Source: CAXYVC01 sp964292295
GTDB lineage: Bacteria > Acidobacteriota > Holophagae > Holophagales > Holophagaceae
Assembly (NCBI GenBank): GCA_964292295.1
Contig: CAXYVC010000004.1
Location: forward strand, 1 to 59,434
Length of the DNA stretch: 59,434 nt
Direction of reading: 5' to 3'
In this document: piece after piece, positions 1 through 10,615 of the stretch
Position numbering within the stretch: position 1 is the first letter of the stretch
Layout of the letters: every line of letters begins with the position of its first letter
The notes under the pieces: model-generated
Seen by the model: only the letters and a program-made list of their open reading frames with translations
Told to the model about the DNA's origin: nothing
Databases searched by the model: none
Position numbers and translations under genes: made by a program

Positions 1-141
1 TCAAAGCTTGCCGGTGTCCCTTTACCTCACGCTATCCCGCGAAGAACCTTTTTTTGCCCCTAACCGCGCGAGGGGATCCCCCGTATCCCCGGGCGACCTG
101 GTCATTCCCACACCCCTTACTTCCCCCCACGGAGGCACTCC

Positions 142-498
142 ATGTCCGCCCGCTGCCTGACGCTCGCCCTCTCCCTTCTCGTGGCCATGCCCGTGTTCAG
201 CCAGGGCGCCCGCTTCATCAAGGTCGACATCGTCGGCAAGTCCGTGAAGGCCGCCTGCAAGAACGCCGACGGTCCCACGGAGGTCCACGTCCGCATGCCC
301 ATCAACCTCGCCAAGGGCTTCCTGGAGACCCTCTCCAGCGGCGAGGTGCGCATCCACAAGAACCGCGAGGGCAGGGGGCCCAAGGAGCCCATCAAGGTCG
401 ACCAGCTGGTGAAGCTGCTGGAGAGCGCCAAGCCCGGCGATCTGCTCCTGGAAGTCACCACCGACAAGGGCGACCTGGTGAAGGTCACCCTCGAGTAG
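142..498 (+). CDS. small secreted protein of unknown function
   Basis: The product is 118 aa. It has a clear N-terminal signal peptide: a short basic start, a hydrophobic core (LALSLLVAMPVF) and a probable cleavage after SQG near residue 21. The mature part (about 97 aa) has no motif I recognise; it is rich in Lys and Val and has one Cys. The ATG is preceded by GGAGG with 6-nt spacing, which fixes the start. It is followed after 60 nt by a thioesterase gene on the same strand. Export to the periplasm or outside is inferred from the signal peptide only; no function can be assigned. Confidence 0.75.
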   Translation: MSARCLTLALSLLVAMPVFSQGARFIKVDIVGKSVKAACKNADGPTEVHVRMPINLAKGFLETLSSGEVRIHKNREGRGPKEPIKVDQLVKLLESAKPGDLLLEVTTDKGDLVKVTLE

Positions 499-561
499 CG
501 CGGCGCCCTCACCGCGCCGGGGCGTCCCGCGAGGGGCGCCCCATTCTTGTATCCTCGGGGC

Positions 562-966
562 ATGGAATGCCTCACCGAGCTCCGCGTGCGCTATGCCGAG
601 ACCGACGCCATGGGCATCGTGCACCACAGCGTCTACCCGATCTGGATGGAGCTGGGCCGCTCGGACTGGCTGCGCCAGCTGGGCCAGAGCTACGCCGAAT
701 GGGAGCGCCAGGGCGTCATGCTCAGCGTGGCCGAGCTGAAGGTGCGCTATCGCAGCCCGGCCCGTTACGACGAGCTGGTGCAGGTGCGCACGCGCCTGGT
801 CGAGGCCGGGCGCCGGCGCATCGTCTTTGCCTACGGGGTGAGCCGCGACGGCGTGCGCCTCGTGGAGGGCGAGAGCGTGCACCTCGTCACGGGGCCCGAC
901 GGTCGCAGCCGCGTGCTGCCCGATGCCCTCCTCGCCTGGGTCTCCCGGGCCCTCAGCGCAGGCTGA
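562..966 (+). CDS. YbgC/FadM-type hotdog acyl-CoA thioesterase
   Basis: The 134-aa protein has the 4-hydroxybenzoyl-CoA thioesterase/YbgC signature near its N-terminus (RVRYAETDAMGIVHHSVY), where the Asp of ETD is the usual catalytic residue. Length and single hotdog fold match the family (about 130-140 aa). Family members hydrolyse acyl-CoA thioesters; in many diderms ybgC lies with tol-pal, which is not seen here. The ATG at 562 is chosen over an in-frame TTG at 547 because it matches the start of homologues. The 3' end overlaps the convergent mutS2 gene by 14 nt. Confidence 0.88.
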   Translation: MECLTELRVRYAETDAMGIVHHSVYPIWMELGRSDWLRQLGQSYAEWERQGVMLSVAELKVRYRSPARYDELVQVRTRLVEAGRRRIVFAYGVSRDGVRLVEGESVHLVTGPDGRSRVLPDALLAWVSRALSAG

Positions 967-3391
967 TCAGCGTCGCGCCGGCGCCGCCCTGGGCCTGGGG
1001 GGCGTCCTCCACCTTGGCGATGCCCGGGTGCCCCTTCAGCGCCTCCCGCACGGCGGCCTTCAGGCGCCCGGTGCCGTGGCCGTGGACGATGCGGACGAAG
1101 CGCATGCCCGCCGCGAGGGCCTCCTCCACGAAGCGGTGGACCTCCACCTCCACATCGTCCGAGGCCCGCCCGATGAGGTTGAGCTGCTGTTCTGCCTCCG
1201 CCGCCGCGGCGCGCAGGCGCACCCGCCCGCTCCGCGGGGCCTCGGCCTCGGCGCGGGCGATGGGCTCCAGCTCGCCCACCCGGGCCTCCAGGCGGCGGCC
1301 CTGGAGGGTCTGGAGGCTGACGCGGTCACCCTTCAGCTGGGCGACGCGCCCCTCCACGCCCAGGCCGCGGTGGCGGGCCCAGCGGCCCTCTTTCAGCTCG
1401 CCCGGCTTCGGCTCCGGGGCCTTGCGGACGGGCTGCAGGGCCGCCAGCTCGCTCTGGGCGATCTGCGCGAGCGTCTTCACGCGCTCCCGGGCATCGGTTC
1501 CGATCCGGTCCGCATTCTGGCCGGCCTCCTTCTGCTTCTCCTTCAGCTCCTTCACGAGGCGCCGGCCCTCGTGGTCCAGGAATTCCAGCACGCGGCGCAG
1601 CTTCTCCTGGCTTTCGGCGGAGAACTTTTCGCGTTCGCGGCGGAGCTGCTCCTCCCGGTCCTTCAGGATGCGGCGGTCCTTCTCCACCGCGGCCTCGCGG
1701 CGCTTCAGTTCCTCCGCCTCCTCCAGCAGGCGCACGCGGTCCGCCTCCAGCTGGCGCAGGAATTCCCGCCAGTCCTGCTCGTGGCGGCCCAGGCGGCGCT
1801 CGGCGTCCTGCAGCACCGCCTGGGGCAGGCCCAGCCGGGCGGCGATGGCGAGGGCGCGGCTCTGGCCGGGCATGCCCACCAGCAGCCGGTAGGTGGGGGC
1901 GAGGCGCGCCTCGTCGAACTGCACCGAGGCGTTCTGGAACTTCGGGTGGCGCAGGGCCCACTGGCTGATCTCGCCCAGGTGGGTGGAGCACAGCACCCAG
2001 CAGTCCCGCCGCGCCAGGGCACGCAGCACGGCGGCCCCGAGCGCGGCGCCTTCCTTCGGGTCGGTGCCCGTGCCCAGCTCGTCCAGCAGCACCAGGCCGC
2101 CCGCCTGGGCCCGGGAGAGGATCTGCTTGAGGTGCATCACGTGGCTGCTGAAGGTGCTCAGGCTGCCCACCAGGGTCTGGTGGTCGCCGATGTCCGCGTG
2201 GAGGCTGGGCAGGCCCGGCAGCTCGGTGCCCGGCCGGGCGGGGATGGCGCAGCCCGCGTGGGCCAGCGCCAGCAGCAGACCCACGGTCTTGAGCACCACG
2301 GTCTTGCCTCCGGTGTTCGGGCCGGAGATGACGAGGCCTGGACGCTCCTGGTCCAGCTCCAGGTTCAGGGCTACCACCTCGTGGCCCAGATCCTCCAGCT
2401 CCAGCGCGACGCGGACCCGGGGCAGCAGCAGGGGGTGCTGGGCGTCGACCAGGTGCAGGCGTCCTCCGCCCAGGGCGGGCAGCAGCCCGTCGCAGAGCCC
2501 CTGCCAGCGCAGCAGGGCGAGGACTTCGTCCACGTCGGAGACGAAGCGGTGCCACCGTTCCAGGTCGTGGGCCTGCGTGCGCAGGCGCTCCAGAAGCTCC
2601 CGCAGGTAGGCGTGCACGGCCTCGGTGTAGGCGCGGTCGGCCTCCACGCAATCGTTGTTCAGCCCCACCACCTCGAAGGGCTCCAGGAAGACCGTCGCGC
2701 CGCTGGAGCTGCGGTCCAGCACGAGGCCGGGCACCATGCCCTTCCGCTCCACGCGCACGGGGAGGCAGGATCGCCCGTTGCGCTCCACGATGGTGGCCTC
2801 CTGGAAGGCGTCGGGAAGGTCGCGCAGCAGCTTCTGGAGCTTGGCCTGCACGGCGGCGAAGGCGCGCTGGCGCTCCCGGTACAGGCCCGCGAGGGCGGGG
2901 ATGCGGAGAGGGACCAGCCGGCCCTCCTCGCCGATGCTGCGGGCCAGGAGCCCCGCCAGGGGCGGGGGGCCGGGCAGCCCCGCCGCCGTGACCTGCAGCA
3001 GGTCGATGCCCAGGTCCGTGCCGGGCTCTGGGGGTTCCGCCTCGGGCCAGGCCAGGGCGGCCACGCTGGCGAGAAGGCGCGCGGCGGCGCGCAGGCCCTC
3101 CCGCAGCTGCCGCCAGTGCTCGGGCAGGGGCCAGCCCGCCGGGTTCAGCACCTGGTCGAGGCTCTCGTCGAAGGGGACGACGGGCAGGGTCTGGGGTTCG
3201 CGCGCCCAGAGGGCTTCCAGCTCCCGCTGGCGCAGGCGCCGCAGGCCCGCGAGGCCGTCCCAGGGGTGCATGCGGCCCAGGGTCTCCCGGCCCGTGCGCG
3301 TGCGCGCGCCCCGCGCCACGAGTTCCGCCAGGGAGGGGAACTCCACGGCCTCCAGCTCGCGGCGGTCGGGGGTGGGTCGATGCGCATCCAT
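953..3391 (-). CDS. mutS2: MutS2 family ATPase/endonuclease
   Basis: The 812-aa protein has the MutS2 order: an N-terminal core and lever region, then a MutS-type ATPase with Walker A GPNTGGKT near residue 350 and Walker B LVLLDELGTGTDP. A long charged coiled-coil segment (KRREAAVEKDRRILKDR) follows, and a C-terminal Smr nuclease domain with the HGHGTG motif closes the protein. MutS2 lacks the mismatch-recognition domain of MutS. It has been linked to suppression of recombination and, in some bacteria, to rescue of collided ribosomes. The start at 3391 (MDAHRP) is preferred over upstream in-frame codons. The gene is convergent with the thioesterase gene and follows an osmC-like gene after a hairpin. 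Confidence 0.93.
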   Translation of the reverse strand: MDAHRPTPDRRELEAVEFPSLAELVARGARTRTGRETLGRMHPWDGLAGLRRLRQRELEALWAREPQTLPVVPFDESLDQVLNPAGWPLPEHWRQLREGLRAAARLLASVAALAWPEAEPPEPGTDLGIDLLQVTAAGLPGPPPLAGLLARSIGEEGRLVPLRIPALAGLYRERQRAFAAVQAKLQKLLRDLPDAFQEATIVERNGRSCLPVRVERKGMVPGLVLDRSSSGATVFLEPFEVVGLNNDCVEADRAYTEAVHAYLRELLERLRTQAHDLERWHRFVSDVDEVLALLRWQGLCDGLLPALGGGRLHLVDAQHPLLLPRVRVALELEDLGHEVVALNLELDQERPGLVISGPNTGGKTVVLKTVGLLLALAHAGCAIPARPGTELPGLPSLHADIGDHQTLVGSLSTFSSHVMHLKQILSRAQAGGLVLLDELGTGTDPKEGAALGAAVLRALARRDCWVLCSTHLGEISQWALRHPKFQNASVQFDEARLAPTYRLLVGMPGQSRALAIAARLGLPQAVLQDAERRLGRHEQDWREFLRQLEADRVRLLEEAEELKRREAAVEKDRRILKDREEQLRREREKFSAESQEKLRRVLEFLDHEGRRLVKELKEKQKEAGQNADRIGTDARERVKTLAQIAQSELAALQPVRKAPEPKPGELKEGRWARHRGLGVEGRVAQLKGDRVSLQTLQGRRLEARVGELEPIARAEAEAPRSGRVRLRAAAAEAEQQLNLIGRASDDVEVEVHRFVEEALAAGMRFVRIVHGHGTGRLKAAVREALKGHPGIAKVEDAPQAQGGAGATLISLR

Positions 3392-3446
3392 GCCCCCATT
3401 CTCACCGCAGGGAGGCCGCCGGCGAAGGCGCTCCCGCACATGCAGG

Positions 3447-3469
3447 AAGCGGGCCTGGAGGGCCCGCTT
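3447..3469 (-). terminator. hairpin between osmC-like gene and mutS2
   Basis: AAGCGGGCC and GGCCCGCTT form a perfect 9-bp stem around a 5-nt loop. It lies just downstream of the osmC-like stop and upstream of mutS2, so it probably ends the osmC-like transcript. There is no strong U-tract, so it may act as an attenuator or RNA-stabilising hairpin. Confidence 0.5.
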
Positions 3470-3487
3470 CGCAGGGGGGGCGGTGCC

Positions 3488-3916
3488 TCAGACCACCTGG
3501 GTGTGCACCACCGTGCCGCGGGCCACGTTGTCGGCGATGGGGCAGCGCGCCTCGACGCGCGCCACGAAGGCAGCCTTCTCGGCGGGCGTCAGGTCCGCAT
3601 CCACCTCGACGCGCACGCGGATCTCGGTGAAGCCCGCGCGGCCTTCGGTGGTCGCGCCCATCAGGAAATCCTTGTCGAGGTCGCCCTCCACGTCGGCCCG
3701 GATGCCCCGGAGGGTGATCCGCTCCTGGCTGGCGAGGATGCGCCCGATGGCGCACAGGCAGGCGCCGAGGGAGCTGAGGAAGACCTCCAGCGGGTTGGGC
3801 CCCTCATGGCCGCTCATGGGACGGGGCTGGTCGATGACGAAGGGCTTGCTGCAGCTGACCTCCGTGCGGAAACCGGCCTTCACTTCGGTGCTCAGCTTCA
3901 GGGTGGACTGGGCCAT
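3488..3916 (-). CDS. OsmC/Ohr family protein
   Basis: The 142-aa protein matches OsmC-family size and pattern. One Cys lies in the helix segment LSSLGACLCAIG and a second in ARCPIADN; these two positions form the thiol-peroxidase centre of OsmC/Ohr proteins. The family reduces organic hydroperoxides or, in YhfA-type members, has an unknown thiol role; this sequence (GHEGPNPLEVFLSSLGAC) resembles the YhfA-like branch. The ATG is preceded by AGGAG with about 9-nt spacing. It is a single gene between two hairpins, in the order rpsU-osmC-mutS2 on the minus strand. Confidence 0.85.
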   Translation of the reverse strand: MAQSTLKLSTEVKAGFRTEVSCSKPFVIDQPRPMSGHEGPNPLEVFLSSLGACLCAIGRILASQERITLRGIRADVEGDLDKDFLMGATTEGRAGFTEIRVRVEVDADLTPAEKAAFVARVEARCPIADNVARGTVVHTQVV

Positions 3917-4000
3917 TGTAGGGACTCCTGGGTGGGGGGATGGGGTGGAATGCCGGCGTCCGGCACATCCCTACGATGCCGGAAGGGGGGCCGGTACGCC

Positions 4001-4026
4001 GGGAGGCCCGCCGAAGCGGGCCTCCC
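4001..4026 (-). terminator. rho-independent terminator after rpsU (UUCG tetraloop)
   Basis: GGGAGGCCCGC and GCGGGCCTCCC form a perfect 11-bp stem. Read on the minus strand the 4-nt loop is TTCG closed by C-G, a very stable tetraloop. It lies 33 nt after the rpsU stop. A poly-U tail is not obvious. Confidence 0.6.
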
Positions 4027-4058
4027 TTCCTTGACTTTCTGAGGCTTCACATGGGCCT

Positions 4059-4265
4059 TCAGCCCATGATGCGGCGCTCCTGCGCGAGGCGCTTGAGGGT
4101 CTTCTTGCGGGCGGCAAGCATCTTCCGCTTGCGCTTGGCGGAGGGCTTCTCGAAGAACTGGCGCTTCTTGAGCTCGCTCATGATGCCGCTCTTCTCGCAC
4201 TTGCGCTTGAAACGCCGAAGAGCGTTTTCAAAGGTCTCGTCTTCCTTGATCTTGACCAGGGGCAT
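4059..4265 (-). CDS. rpsU: 30S ribosomal protein S21
   Basis: The 68-aa, highly basic protein begins MPLVKIKEDETFENALRRFK and carries the S21 core KCEKSGIMSELKKRQFFEKP followed by a Lys/Arg-rich tail. S21 sits in the 30S platform next to the 16S 3' end and helps mRNA binding. A strong AAGGAGGTG Shine-Dalgarno lies 7 nt before the ATG. It is followed by a UUCG-capped terminator, so it is probably transcribed alone. Confidence 0.97.
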   Translation of the reverse strand: MPLVKIKEDETFENALRRFKRKCEKSGIMSELKKRQFFEKPSAKRKRKMLAARKKTLKRLAQERRIMG

Positions 4266-4440
4266 GCGTGAACACCTCCTTCCGCCGATGGATTCGCCCG
4301 CACGCCATCCGGCGGCAGGGCCGTTGTCCAGGATAGCCGGGAAGGGGCGGAGCCGCGAGCCCGGATTTCCGGAAGGGCCCGTCCGGCGGTTGTCTCCGGC
4401 CGCGCGCGGCCGATAGAATGTCCCTTTCTGACAAGGCCCT

Positions 4441-6429
4441 ATGACCCGTCCCCTGCTCCTGGTCCTCGACGGGGCGTCCCTTCGGACGCCCGAGGTGGAA
4501 AGCTCCCTGGGGAACGCGGGGTGGGAAGTCGCCTGGCTTTCCGGCGAGGACCTGCCGGGCTTCCTGGGCACCGGTGCGCAGCCCGGCCTGGTGGTGGTGG
4601 ATCCCGCGGGCAGCCGGGACGGCGGCTACCACGCCGTGGAGGAGCTTCGCCAAACGCAGCCGGCGCTGCCCGTGGTGCTGGTGCGCGAGCCCGCGGGCGA
4701 GTCCCGCGCCGGGGGGGCCTCCTTTCGCCTTCCCATCCCGAACGTCGCAGGGCACCTGGAGCGGGGCCTTCCCGGGGGGCGCTGGCCCTCCGCCCTCCGC
4801 CCCCACCTGGAGCCGCGGGGCCGGGAGCGGGCCAAGCTGACCACCGAGGACCTCTTCGGCGACATCCTGGCGGACTTGGCGGCGCCTGCACCCGCGCCCG
4901 CGCCACCGCCGGAACTGCCGCCTCCCCCCCCTGTTCCCGTGCAGGCGCCCCTGGAAGTGGTGGGCATTCCCGTCCGCACGCCCGCGCCCCTGGGCGCTTC
5001 GGCCCGGGAGTCCTTCACCCTCAGCGGCATCTCGGGCATCAAGGATCCCTTCGCTCCGGAGGCGAAGGCGCCCGCGCCCGCGGTGGACAAGGCCCAGGGC
5101 GCCGCGCGGCAGGCCGAGGAGCCCTTCCAGATCGAGTTCCTGGGCACCGCCGGAGGGCCCGCGGAACCCCTGCCGCTGCCGCCCCCCCCGCCGGCCCTTC
5201 CCCCGCCTCCCCCGGAACCTGCGCCGGGCTCGCTGGAGGAGTTCGGGAACTACTACCTGCTCGACAAGATCGCCGTGGGAGGCATGGCGGAGCTCTTCAA
5301 GGCCCGCCAGCGGGGCGTGCACAACTTCGAGAAGATCGTCGCCATCAAGCGCATCCTGCCCCACCTCTCGGACAACGACGAGTTCGTGCGCATGTTCATC
5401 GACGAGGCCAAGCTCGCGGCCCAGCTGACGCACCCGAACATCGTGCAGATCTTCGACCTGGGGAAGGCGGGCGGCTTCTACTACATCGCCATGGAGTACG
5501 TGGACGGCCGCGACCTGCGCAGCCTGCTGCGGAAGGTGCGGGAATACCACCTGCCCTTCCCGGAGGCGGTGGCCGCCTTCGTGACCATGAAGGTGGCGGG
5601 CGCGCTGGACTACGCCCACCGCAAGAAGGGGATGAACGACAAGGACCTCAAGCTGGTCCACCGGGACATCAGCCCCCAGAACATCCTCATCAGCGGCGAG
5701 GGCGCCGTGAAGCTGGTGGACTTCGGCATCGCCAAGGCCGCCACCAAGAGCACCCAGACCATGGCGGGGGCCCTCAAGGGCAAGCTGCTCTACATGAGCC
5801 CCGAGCAGGCCCTGGGGCAGAACCTGGACAGCCGCTCCGACATCTACTCCCTGGGCCTCGTGCTGTACGAGCTGCTCACGGGCGAGCGCTGCTTCCAGGC
5901 GGACAGCGAGCTGGGCGTGCTGGAGAAGGTGCGCCTGGGCAAGGTGGCGGACATCCACGCCACGAACCCCGCCGTGAGCCGCGAGATGGTGGCCATCGTG
6001 GAGAAGGCCCTCCAGAAGGACGTGGACCGCCGCTACGCCAGTGCCCGCCAGCTGGAGCGGGACCTCAAGGCCCTGCTGGTGCGTCAGGGCAGTGAACCCG
6101 CCGAGCACGACGTGGCGGAGTTCGTGCACACCCTCCTCAAGGGCACCCGCGAGCAGCTGGACCAGCTGGTGGCGGAGCGCTTCCCGGCCGTGGCGCCGAA
6201 GGGCCCCCGGTCCGTCAGCCCGCTTCCCCTTCTGGCTGCGCCCCCGATGCCGGCCCACCTGGGCGATGCGCCCACGGCCCACCACGGGCATCTCGCCCCC
6301 GCAGCTCCCCCGGCTCCGGAACCCCCGGGCTTCCTGGACGTTCCCGAGAAACGCCCGGCCTGGCTGCTTCCGGCCCTGGGCATCCTCGTCGCCTCCGTGG
6401 GCGTGGCCCTGTGGCTCGCCCTGCGCTGA
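4441..6429 (+). CDS. Ser/Thr protein kinase with N-terminal receiver-like region and C-terminal membrane anchor
   Basis: The 662-aa protein has three parts. Residues 1-125 resemble a degenerate response-regulator fold (LLLVLDGASLRTP, then GLVVVDPAG). Residues 145-265 are a Pro/Ala-rich linker. Residues 270-545 are a Hanks-type kinase, with glycine-rich loop VGGMAE at 279-284, Lys303 in AIKR, HRDISPQN with Asp409, and DFG at 427-429, so it should be active. A single hydrophobic helix (residues 641-660) ends the protein; the kinase would then face the cytoplasm with a tail anchor. It is followed by a small coiled-coil gene 52 nt downstream. Substrates are unknown. The receiver-like call is inference from pattern only. 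Confidence 0.9.
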   Translation: MTRPLLLVLDGASLRTPEVESSLGNAGWEVAWLSGEDLPGFLGTGAQPGLVVVDPAGSRDGGYHAVEELRQTQPALPVVLVREPAGESRAGGASFRLPIPNVAGHLERGLPGGRWPSALRPHLEPRGRERAKLTTEDLFGDILADLAAPAPAPAPPPELPPPPPVPVQAPLEVVGIPVRTPAPLGASARESFTLSGISGIKDPFAPEAKAPAPAVDKAQGAARQAEEPFQIEFLGTAGGPAEPLPLPPPPPALPPPPPEPAPGSLEEFGNYYLLDKIAVGGMAELFKARQRGVHNFEKIVAIKRILPHLSDNDEFVRMFIDEAKLAAQLTHPNIVQIFDLGKAGGFYYIAMEYVDGRDLRSLLRKVREYHLPFPEAVAAFVTMKVAGALDYAHRKKGMNDKDLKLVHRDISPQNILISGEGAVKLVDFGIAKAATKSTQTMAGALKGKLLYMSPEQALGQNLDSRSDIYSLGLVLYELLTGERCFQADSELGVLEKVRLGKVADIHATNPAVSREMVAIVEKALQKDVDRRYASARQLERDLKALLVRQGSEPAEHDVAEFVHTLLKGTREQLDQLVAERFPAVAPKGPRSVSPLPLLAAPPMPAHLGDAPTAHHGHLAPAAPPAPEPPGFLDVPEKRPAWLLPALGILVASVGVALWLALR

Positions 6430-6481
6430 TATGATGGCGGCACCCCTTCCCGTCTCTTCGTCTTCATTCCGGAGCCCAAGC

Positions 6482-6772
6482 ATGGAACTCACCAAGGAAC
6501 AGCAGGTCTTCTACCAGAGCGCCCGGGAGCGCTGCCGCCAGGAAGTGGATGAGATGAACCAGACCATCCGCACGGAATGGCGCCACCTGAACGACGAGAT
6601 CAAGCGGGTGCAGGAGCTGATCCAGACCCTGGAGACGCGCAAGCAGACCGTGGGCCAGATGTACGCCTCCGCCAGCGACATGATCGGCGCCGAGAACGAC
6701 CTGGACGTGAGCCCGGCCATCCAGGAGGGCCAGGAGGACGACGACCTGGGCGTGGGCGAGATCGACCTCTGA
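6482..6772 (+). CDS. small coiled-coil protein
   Basis: The 96-aa protein is largely helical and charged (residues 5-60 look like a coiled coil), with an acidic tail (EGQEDDDLGVGEIDL). No family is recognised. The ATG at 6482 has GGAG 7 nt upstream; an in-frame ATG at 6434 lacks this and overlaps a possible TATGAT promoter element. It probably follows the kinase gene in the same transcript. Its 3' end borders the anomalous G-rich stretch. Confidence 0.65.
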   Translation: MELTKEQQVFYQSARERCRQEVDEMNQTIRTEWRHLNDEIKRVQELIQTLETRKQTVGQMYASASDMIGAENDLDVSPAIQEGQEDDDLGVGEIDL

Positions 6773-6905
6773 TCCGTTGCCTTCTCGCAAAAGGGGTCCC
6801 CGGGTGGGGGGGGGGTGTTGGGTGGAAACCTCTTTGGGGAGGGGGGGGGGGCCGGGGTGCATGCGGGGGGGCCGGGAAGCGACCACCGGGGGGGGGGGGG
6901 AGACG
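6773..6905. repeat. G-rich degenerate tandem copy of the adjacent 6907-7050 segment
   Basis: This stretch contains several runs of 8-14 G. It aligns with the segment starting near 6907: CTCTGATCCGTTGCC against CTCTGTCCGTTCCC, CGCAAAAGGGG against CGCAAAAGGGC, GGAAACCTCTTTGGGGA against TGAAACCTACTTGCGGA, and GTGCATGCGGGG against TTCATGCAGTTG. Most differences are a change to G. The right copy includes the 3' end of the zinc-ribbon gene. This pattern is what a low-signal two-colour sequencing read would give, so an assembly error is likely. A genuine decayed duplication is the alternative. No gene is visible in it. Confidence 0.55.
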
Positions 6906-6970
6906 CACCTCTGTCCGTTCCCTTTCCGCAAAAGGGCCCCGGGGATGGCGGGTCGCTTTTGCGTTGAAAC

Positions 6971-7246
6971 CTACTTGCGGAAGAGCGGGGCGCTGCAGTT
7001 CATGCAGTTGGACTGCTGGGGCGGGTTGCGCTTGCCGCAGTGGGGGCAGATGCGGTCCTTCTTCCGCTTGCGCATGTAGAGGCGCAGGTAGAGGAAGCCC
7101 ATCACCAGCACCAGGAGCAGGGTCTTCTGCGTGGGGGTGAACACGAAGCCCGTGGGGCTCTTGGGCTTGGCATCCCCGCCCTGGAGTTCCACGGCCTGGA
7201 GGGCCAGCACGGGACGGAAGGAGGGGGAAGGCAGGGTGGGGAGCAT
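6971..7246 (-). CDS. membrane protein with C-terminal zinc ribbon
   Basis: The 91-aa product has one hydrophobic segment (TLLLVLVMGFLYL) followed by a basic stretch and a zinc ribbon, CPHCGKRN then CMNCSAPLF, so four Cys in two CxxC pairs. The basic residues after the helix put the ribbon in the cytoplasm. The ATG at 7246 is chosen because GGAGA lies 6 nt upstream; an in-frame TTG at 7258 lacks this support. It follows lepA closely (stop of lepA at 7262), so the two are probably one transcript. Function unknown. Confidence 0.7.
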   Translation of the reverse strand: MLPTLPSPSFRPVLALQAVELQGGDAKPKSPTGFVFTPTQKTLLLVLVMGFLYLRLYMRKRKKDRICPHCGKRNPPQQSNCMNCSAPLFRK

Positions 7247-7261
7247 GGGCGTCTCCAAAGG

Positions 7262-9103
<1,842 letters not shown>

Positions 9104-9118
9104 TGTACTGTTGGATCC

Positions 9119-10615
9119 ATGCGGCGTCTCCTGCTGTGCCTCCTGCTGGCCCTTCCGGCCTTTCCCGGGCCCGTGGAGGGCCGCGTCACCGACGGCGTGG
9201 GGCCCCTGGCCGGCGTGCGCGTCTACCCGGATAGGGGCTACCGCGTGCGGCCCGCCGCGGAGCTGCCTTCCGTGCGGACGGATGCGGAGGGGCGCTTCCG
9301 CCTGGACCTGGAGCCCGGGGACGTCTGCCTGGCGGTGGAGAAGGAGGGCTACGTCCGCGACCTGGTGCCCCTCGCGGAGCTGGGCCGTCCCGTCGTGCTT
9401 CGCCCCGCGCCGGCCTTCCGACGGGAGCGGGCCCTGGTGGTGCGCCTGGGCTTTCCGGACGAGGCTCCCATGCGGGACGACGAGGCCCTGCGCCGCGTGC
9501 TCTTCGGGCGCGCCCCCGGCGAGGCGAGCGTCGCGTCGTACCTCTACGAGGTGAGCAAGGGCAGCCTGCTGCTGGAGGAGGGCGCCATCCTGAGCCTGGA
9601 GGACGCGGAGCATCCCGCGCCCCGGGACGACGCCCAGCGGGAGGACCTGGTGCGGGCCGTGCTGCGGCGCATCCGGGGCCTCGACCTCTCCGCCTTCGAC
9701 CGCGTGGACAATCGCAGCGGCGCCCTGCGGCCCGACGGGAAGCCCGACCACCTCTGGATCGTGCCCCCGGGGCCCGCCCGGAACATCAGCCTGGACGCCC
9801 GCCACCTCTCGGCCATCAGCTTCCTCATGCCACTGCCCTGGCGGAGCGGAAGCCGCTGGAGCGTGCTCTTCATGCCCGAGGACACGCCCTTGGGGAACTT
9901 CGTCCACGAGGCCTTCCACGCCATGGGCGAGCACCGGGTGGACGACCTGTACCTGGAGGATCCCCGCACCGCCGGCACCTGGGACCTCATGGACGCGGGC
10001 CAGTACCGGGGCTGGGACCGCGCCCATCCGGAAGAGCCTCCCTACCAGGAGGACACGGGCTACAGCCCGAGCCAGCCCATGGCCTGGGTCCGGGCGGACC
10101 TGTGGTACCGGGGCGCCTTCCGGGCCACCGTGCCCGTGGCGTGGCTGGAGGGGCGCAGCTGGGAGGGCTGGCTGGATCCGCTGGCGCGGGCCCCGGGGGC
10201 CCATCCCCAGGCCCTGCGCGTGGCGGATCCCCGCCGGAAGGGCCACTTCTGGGAGCTGTCCGTGCGCCGCCCCTGGGGCTACGACCGGGGGCGCGTGGGC
10301 GGGCGCTTCGGACCCGGCCACGAGGGGCTGGTGGTGGCCCACCTCCGCCCCGAGCGCCTGAGCACCGACGGGGCCAGCCGCGGTCCCGCCCGGGTGGTGG
10401 ACGCCCATCCCGGTACGGCGGAACCTCCCCGTCCGCGCTACCCCGCCGGGGGCTGGGAGCTGGATGACGCCGCCTTCTCCTTTGGGGACGGGGGCGTGGC
10501 CCGGGGCCAGGACGGGCCGCTCGCCTGGGAGCTGCTGGAGGAGGACGCCGGCGGCCGCATGAAGGTGCGCGTGCGCGTGCGCCTTGACGGAGGCCGCGCA
10601 CGCTCCCGAAGATGA
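9119..10615 (+). CDS. secreted M6-like HExxH metallopeptidase-type protein
   Basis: The 498-aa product starts with a signal peptide (MRRLLLCLLLALPAFPGPVEG). Residues about 20-110 look like a carboxypeptidase-regulatory-like beta domain (GRVTDGVGPLAGVRVYP, GRFRLDLEPGD). The catalytic-type region has NFVHEAFHAMGEH near residue 263, matching the HExxH zinc motif of immune-inhibitor-A/M6-like peptidases, with an Asp/Glu-rich stretch after it. Secretion is inferred. The 3' end overlaps the DUF134 gene by ATGA, suggesting co-transcription although the functions differ. Confidence 0.75.
   Translation: MRRLLLCLLLALPAFPGPVEGRVTDGVGPLAGVRVYPDRGYRVRPAAELPSVRTDAEGRFRLDLEPGDVCLAVEKEGYVRDLVPLAELGRPVVLRPAPAFRRERALVVRLGFPDEAPMRDDEALRRVLFGRAPGEASVASYLYEVSKGSLLLEEGAILSLEDAEHPAPRDDAQREDLVRAVLRRIRGLDLSAFDRVDNRSGALRPDGKPDHLWIVPPGPARNISLDARHLSAISFLMPLPWRSGSRWSVLFMPEDTPLGNFVHEAFHAMGEHRVDDLYLEDPRTAGTWDLMDAGQYRGWDRAHPEEPPYQEDTGYSPSQPMAWVRADLWYRGAFRATVPVAWLEGRSWEGWLDPLARAPGAHPQALRVADPRRKGHFWELSVRRPWGYDRGRVGGRFGPGHEGLVVAHLRPERLSTDGASRGPARVVDAHPGTAEPPRPRYPAGGWELDDAAFSFGDGGVARGQDGPLAWELLEEDAGGRMKVRVRVRLDGGRARSRR

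Noticed and set aside
6773..6905. A regulatory G-quadruplex element
   Set aside because: The similarity to the next segment, with changes almost only to G, is better explained by a sequencing or assembly artefact.
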